A stretch of 52,671 nt of DNA. Source: Nitrospirae bacterium JdFR-86 (GTDB taxonomy: Bacteria > Nitrospirota > Thermodesulfovibrionia > Thermodesulfovibrionales > JdFR-86). The position numbers and the translations under genes are program-made. The DNA lies in NCBI GenBank assembly GCA_002011815.1, contig MTOV01000020.1, forward strand, positions 54,942-107,612, read 5' to 3'. Below the pieces are notes generated by a model that saw only the letters and a program-made list of their open reading frames with translations, made no database searches and had not been told where the DNA came from. Positions 49,401 to 52,671 of this stretch are shown piece by piece. How positions within the stretch are numbered: position 1 is the first letter of the stretch; each line of letters starts with the position of its first letter.

Positions 49401-52400
49401 ATACCGGACCTGTCGGTCGCCTTCAGTGCAGGGACAAATACAATCTCTTTTATTCTGAACAATAACGGCAAGATATCCGTATCCTCGGGTGTGCTCGATG
49501 TAAACCTCATTGACCCTGAGGGTGCTGTTATATATTCCGGTAGTTTGCCTTTTGCTCTGACTGTGGGCGAAAGCAAGACTATTGATGTGCCTGTAACTAT
49601 CTCATCGCTTAAGTTTGGAGATTACACACTTACATATACCCAATCGGATGAGACGAAGACGGGAAAACCAATAAGCGTTATCATTCCTAATTCCGTAGCC
49701 ATAGGTTTTTCCTTTGACAAAACCTTCTACAGGATAAGGGAGGTAGTCGGTCTGACAGTCGGCGTTACCAATACAGGGAGGTTCAATCTGGATGGTGTCT
49801 CTGTGATGGTGTCTGTGCCGGATGCAGGTTACACTGATTCAACGATTATTTCATTGGGGATAAATAATACTATTTCACTGGATTGTGCGATACCTCTGCC
49901 TGAAACCCTGGCAGCAGGGCAACATAATATAGATGTGACCTTGCTCTTACCCTCAGGCAGTTCGATAACACAAACTTCTGAGTTTACAATTCCTGAATCA
50001 TCGTTGGTGATTGGGTATTCTGGGCCGACAACGGTTACTACCGGGGATGTGATAAATCTAACTATGGAAAATACTGGAGGGGTTGATACGAACTATACAG
50101 CAGAAGAGCTTTACATCATCGACAATAAAGGCGTTGTTATTTACAACGGAAGTGCAACAGATACCATTCTTGCCGGTGAGATAAAGACTCTGGCAGACAT
50201 TCATATATCGTCCCAGGCAGCTAGTAGCCTTGCTTTTCTGAATGTGCTGACCAGAGACTCTGAAACAGGCAGATTCACTGCATTCTCCAGAACCCTTGAA
50301 ATTACCGGCCTGACAGCAGAGTTACAAACAAGAACAGACAAGGACGCTTATCTGAAAACAGAGGTAATAACAGGTATATCGAACGTCATAAATGGCCAAT
50401 TCGGAATTGTAAATGGGATTTTGAATGTTACTGTGAGTAAGATGGAAACTCACAGAACGGGCGGGCAGTTCGATCACTTTCTGCCAAAGGAAGGATGGTT
50501 GCCCTTGGATTATGTCAGTGGAATTGCCATAGGTTCTGACGGTTCAATATATGTTTTGAATTTGGAAATAAGCTACGATCGTGTGCTTAAACTTGATAGT
50601 AACGGTAGAGTCATAATTTCGTGGGGTAGTTATGGCAGGAGTGATGGACAGTTTTATTCTCCAGATGGTATAGCCGTAGGCCCAGACGGTTCCGTGTATG
50701 TGGCGGATACCCATAATCAGCGCATTCAGAAATTCGATAGCAATGGTAATTTTATTACTAAGTGGGGTAGTTATGGCAGTGGCGATGGACAGTTCAAATA
50801 TCCGAGAAGTGTAGCTGTAAGCCCAGACGGTGCTGTGTACGTAGTAGATAGCTCGAATCACCGCATTCAGAAGTTCGACAGCAATGGTAATTTTATTACT
50901 AAGTGGGGTAGTTATGGCAGTGGCGATGGACAATTTAAGTATCCAGATGGTATAGCCGTAGGCTCTGACGGTTCTGTATATGTGGTGGATACCAATAATC
51001 ACCGCATTCAGAAGTTTGATAGTAACGGTAATTTTATTACTAAGTGGGGTAGTTATGGTAGTGGCGATGGACAATTTAGGTATCCAGATGGTATGACTAT
51101 AAGTTCTGACGGCCTAATATATGTAGTTGACAGCTCAAATTACCGCATTCAGAAGTTCAACAGCAATGGGAACTTTATAACCAAGTGGGGAAGCAGAGGC
51201 AGTGGTGATGGACAGTTTAGATATCCCTCTGGCATAGCTGTAGACCATGACGGCTTCGTATATGTAGGGAGCAGTTCCCTCAGCAGGATACAGAAATTCG
51301 ACGGCAATGGGAACTTTATTACAAAATGGCAGGGGGAAGGCAGTGACGATGGACAGTTTAATTTTCCAGAAGGTATAGCTGCAGGTCCTGACGGTTCTGT
51401 CTATGTGGCGGATACTTATAACCATCGCATTCAGAAGTTTAACAGCAATGGTGATTTTATTACTAAATGGGGAGATATAGGTCATGGTGACGGACAATTT
51501 TACTATCCAGAAGGTATAGCCGTAGGTTCTGATGGTACCGTTTATGTAGCAGATACGGATAACAACCGCATTCAGAAGTTTGACAGTAGTGGCAACTTTA
51601 TAACCAAGTGGGGCAGTTATGGCAGTGGAGAGGGGCAGTTTTGTCATCCGAGGGGTATAGCCATAGATCCTGAAGGTGCTGTTTATGTGGCAGATACTTG
51701 TAACAACCGCATTCAAAAGTTCGACAGTAACGGCAACTTTATAACCAAGTGGGGCAGTTATGGCAGTGGAGAGGGGCAGTTTTGTTATCCGTGGGACATA
51801 GCCGTAGATCTTGAAGGCTCTGTTTATGTGACTGATACCTGTAACAACCGCATTCAGAAGTTTGACAGTAGTGGCAACTTTATAACCAAGTGGGGCAGTT
51901 ATGGCAGTGGAAAGGGGCAGTTTTGTTATCCGGGTGGTATAGCTGCAGGATCTGACAGCTCTGTTTATGTAGTTGATACTTATAACTATCGCGTCCAGAG
52001 ATTTGACAGTAGTGGTAATTTTATTGCTAAATGGGGTAGTTATGGTGACAGCGATGGTCGGTTTAGATTGCCAAGAGGTATAGCCGTAAGTCCTGCTGGC
52101 TCTGTATATGTGGTAGATTTAAATAGTCACCGCATTCAGAAAATGGCCATCTCAAATGGAGCCTCTGGAATTCTCTTTGAAACCACAGTTCCAATTACCC
52201 AGGCTGCAAATACCGCACAGGAATATATCACTGACATAGGCACGCTGAATACAACAGGCAAGCTCTATCTAAATGCTGAACTAAAGAATGACCTCGGCCA
52301 GACAATAGCAAAAGATAAGTACTCCTTCTATATCATTGAGGGTAATACATTTCTTATATTCTCGACAGATAAGAAATACTATAGGCCTGGCGAGACAGTT

Positions 52401-52671
52401 ACAATAGTAGGCGAGGTAAGGAACCTAGCATCAATTACAGCTACGGAGCTAACATTGATTCTGAACCAAGACAGCCAGGCGCTGTATAGTGCGACATTTG
52501 ATCTCCCGGCCGGAGGTAGCTATTCATTTACCACCACAACAACGGCATCTGCCAAAGGGACATATGTGCTTACAGGCGTAGTTATGCAAGGCAACTCAGC
52601 GCTTGTTGAGATAACGGACCAGTACGAGGTGGCAAAACCCGTGGTAACGGCGGCGGTTACTGCGCCGGAGG
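46437..52671 (+). CDS. Giant secreted protein: PLC-like, Ig-like and NHL-repeat domains (partial)
   Basis: Open from ATG 46437 (GGGAGG upstream) to the window end, more than 2,070 residues, still unfinished. A signal peptide (SLSVVFSLILILSMVSLTSG) is followed by a zinc-dependent phospholipase C/P1-nuclease-like domain (about 40-310) with the ligand block FGHILHLIEDMGNPAH. A GATase-like Rossmann domain follows (HPVMLVPTGGFYGMEN... YVKNGGTLVVFTQQHG). Then come several Ig/CARDB-like beta-sandwich repeats (about 660-1340), twelve NHL repeats (about 1360-1900) and further Ig-like domains. It looks like a large extracellular or surface enzyme-adhesin. It is controlled by the upstream riboswitch. 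No active-site proof. Confidence 0.85.
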   Translation, partial: MSRRSLSVVFSLILILSMVSLTSGFDNNANRVNPDDPNDTRQRPYTRENAVKPLGEGGYFGGHDTITAEGMLLKKKVHQQTDLDGGEDFKEWADELALPFLRIGVHDEDSTKLFGIIPLNESPIVKGENGNYFQHFYDPRDEKGLKGVWKSALQRAGEYALEIYKIIGCSPDGVSGLSNEEKSKVYRLFGHILHLIEDMGNPAHTKDDIHVFTKTFEDYVKEHWADIVNSDAFKEGVTVDEYLKGNYEVGDIYNLKQFFVGLANTSMSLHTDYLGKITDEQLQENVDRLIPETIKYVAGYIDAIYKEMNRGGSLSRRDTGHWILLASLESDVYTLAQLIGDTENEEGFTCDLPPEQPTPANDNPDDRFDVSDEFYWEKEFGLTDYDLTNFYMRTAVKKGKISVWYKKRFMDMFIEGRTKYMDAPLEVKEAIEAEFQAIGKKLEERDARVDWEGAPDIALFTNGYYKPSISLMLKIGEPVAFKGWDFDPAMVKDHPVMLVPTGGFYGMENSEVLKAKLGEYVKNGGTLVVFTQQHGSDWSLLPTPPDPETGEKRPVTGYGYQEDQSCQYNSVYIDTWHPMLSGFSTSTANIGVDGYFTSYPENSTILLRRVANGQPAMIIYPYGKGYVVATTLYTDFAFTHSQANQTEIKLAQNIISWAKKPDTITEVTRGETVNLNISLSNFTDKDATSVKFIILDPLRKVVGEQTQEIAIPAGKTVTIPYSYTVSSTSPLGIYHVDYALLDAAGNVIQPQAETDSGRFAVSNPPLNPYESPDFDFAIQSDAEQYAYGSTAVFTVKAWNNTNKDTPLTFKYDLVHLGPDGSWIKGKTYDFNAPANASISFNIVIPEVKHQGWLRGWFYDESGNTVGFARKGIWVFSPSVSIDAQTNQAVYKKGDTVNLTLSLQNRQNAAYTAVLKVNVSDPLNRSVYDTTLDVALAANETVMESLSFLLPQTAEGGFYIVSVEAYDSAGRKIGRDSVSFELPRSRISAIPDLSVAFSAGTNTISFILNNNGKISVSSGVLDVNLIDPEGAVIYSGSLPFALTVGESKTIDVPVTISSLKFGDYTLTYTQSDETKTGKPISVIIPNSVAIGFSFDKTFYRIREVVGLTVGVTNTGRFNLDGVSVMVSVPDAGYTDSTIISLGINNTISLDCAIPLPETLAAGQHNIDVTLLLPSGSSITQTSEFTIPESSLVIGYSGPTTVTTGDVINLTMENTGGVDTNYTAEELYIIDNKGVVIYNGSATDTILAGEIKTLADIHISSQAASSLAFLNVLTRDSETGRFTAFSRTLEITGLTAELQTRTDKDAYLKTEVITGISNVINGQFGIVNGILNVTVSKMETHRTGGQFDHFLPKEGWLPLDYVSGIAIGSDGSIYVLNLEISYDRVLKLDSNGRVIISWGSYGRSDGQFYSPDGIAVGPDGSVYVADTHNQRIQKFDSNGNFITKWGSYGSGDGQFKYPRSVAVSPDGAVYVVDSSNHRIQKFDSNGNFITKWGSYGSGDGQFKYPDGIAVGSDGSVYVVDTNNHRIQKFDSNGNFITKWGSYGSGDGQFRYPDGMTISSDGLIYVVDSSNYRIQKFNSNGNFITKWGSRGSGDGQFRYPSGIAVDHDGFVYVGSSSLSRIQKFDGNGNFITKWQGEGSDDGQFNFPEGIAAGPDGSVYVADTYNHRIQKFNSNGDFITKWGDIGHGDGQFYYPEGIAVGSDGTVYVADTDNNRIQKFDSSGNFITKWGSYGSGEGQFCHPRGIAIDPEGAVYVADTCNNRIQKFDSNGNFITKWGSYGSGEGQFCYPWDIAVDLEGSVYVTDTCNNRIQKFDSSGNFITKWGSYGSGKGQFCYPGGIAAGSDSSVYVVDTYNYRVQRFDSSGNFIAKWGSYGDSDGRFRLPRGIAVSPAGSVYVVDLNSHRIQKMAISNGASGILFETTVPITQAANTAQEYITDIGTLNTTGKLYLNAELKNDLGQTIAKDKYSFYIIEGNTFLIFSTDKKYYRPGETVTIVGEVRNLASITATELTLILNQDSQALYSATFDLPAGGSYSFTTTTTASAKGTYVLTGVVMQGNSALVEITDQYEVAKPVVTAAVTAPE
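50514..52145 (+). repeat. Twelve tandem NHL repeats of about 141 bp
   Basis: Each unit codes about 47 residues of the form GIAVGSDGSVYVADTNNHRI-QKFDSNGNFITKWGSYG with GDGQF. Twelve copies would close two six-bladed propellers. Units near 51590-51910 are almost identical at DNA level over about 70 bases and contain cysteines lacking in the others, which suggests recent duplication. Confidence 0.9.

Noticed and set aside
50544-51716. Two long minus-strand open frames opposite the NHL repeats
   Set aside because: They are antisense to a repetitive coding region and encode a low-complexity repeating peptide, as expected from periodic composition.
50514-52145. CRISPR-like array
   Set aside because: The repeats are 141 bp, in frame, and encode NHL propeller units with no variable spacers.

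Overview
The window comes from a Gram-negative, free-living, anaerobic or microaerophilic bacterium. It carries an outer-membrane secretin with other type II secretion genes, an MCE/Mla lipid transport system, a Tat-exported membrane-bound uptake [NiFe] hydrogenase, a bifunctional FBP aldolase/phosphatase next to a phosphofructokinase with PPi-type residues, and sigma-54 and cyclic-dinucleotide regulation. This mix would fit an uncultured Nitrospirota or Desulfobacterota lineage. That assignment is inference; no rRNA gene or other phylogenetic marker was available to settle it. Most of the window is densely packed chromosome; the last quarter is accessory.

Layout. 1-2053: the end of an OsmC-like gene, then a PilZ protein and a MinD-like ATPase on the minus strand. 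2206-4827: an InsA-like zinc-ribbon/HTH protein, a CDP-alcohol phosphatidyltransferase, and a TauE/SafE exporter with a small membrane partner. 4881-7648: an NtrC-type regulator and its histidine kinase, divergent from a sigma-54-promoted operon (7899-10219) that ends in a second TauE/SafE exporter. 10323-13017: universal stress protein, yacG, sspB-like, cyclophilin-like and dapB genes. 13003-17164: a DHH-CBS-tRNA nucleotidyltransferase fusion and a GAF-GGDEF diguanylate cyclase. 17296-20643: rfbACDB, for dTDP-rhamnose. 20606-25598: PolX, DUF72, FBP aldolase/phosphatase and phosphofructokinase. 25624-32308: a type II secretion operon (E-K-L-M-C-D) without F-J. 32471-41659: a minus-strand run from the hydrogenase (hyaABCD, hypC) through mobA, tatA and alr to mlaEFD.

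The main discovery is in the hydrogenase large subunit. The reading frame is interrupted by two UGA codons at exactly the two cysteines of the N-terminal nickel-binding motif (RxCGxC), so it reads R-I-U-G-V-U-T-T-V-H. A short hairpin with GU in its loop lies downstream, within SECIS-like distance of both UGAs. Read through, the gene is a full-length 569-residue subunit with an intact C-terminal DPCxxC motif and intact maturation genes beside it. I interpret it as a putative double-selenocysteine hydrogenase. Its small subunit also has Asp in place of one proximal-cluster cysteine.

After the initiator tRNA (41803-41879) the sequence becomes accessory: a CAGGACA repeat array, a small OB-like protein, relics of IS256 and IS3 elements, two XRE regulators and a CsgG-like lipoprotein. 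It ends with a GEMM-type cyclic-dinucleotide riboswitch plus terminator. These control a lipoprotein and a giant secreted protein (zinc phospholipase C-like domain, Ig-like region, twelve NHL repeats) that runs off the window end.
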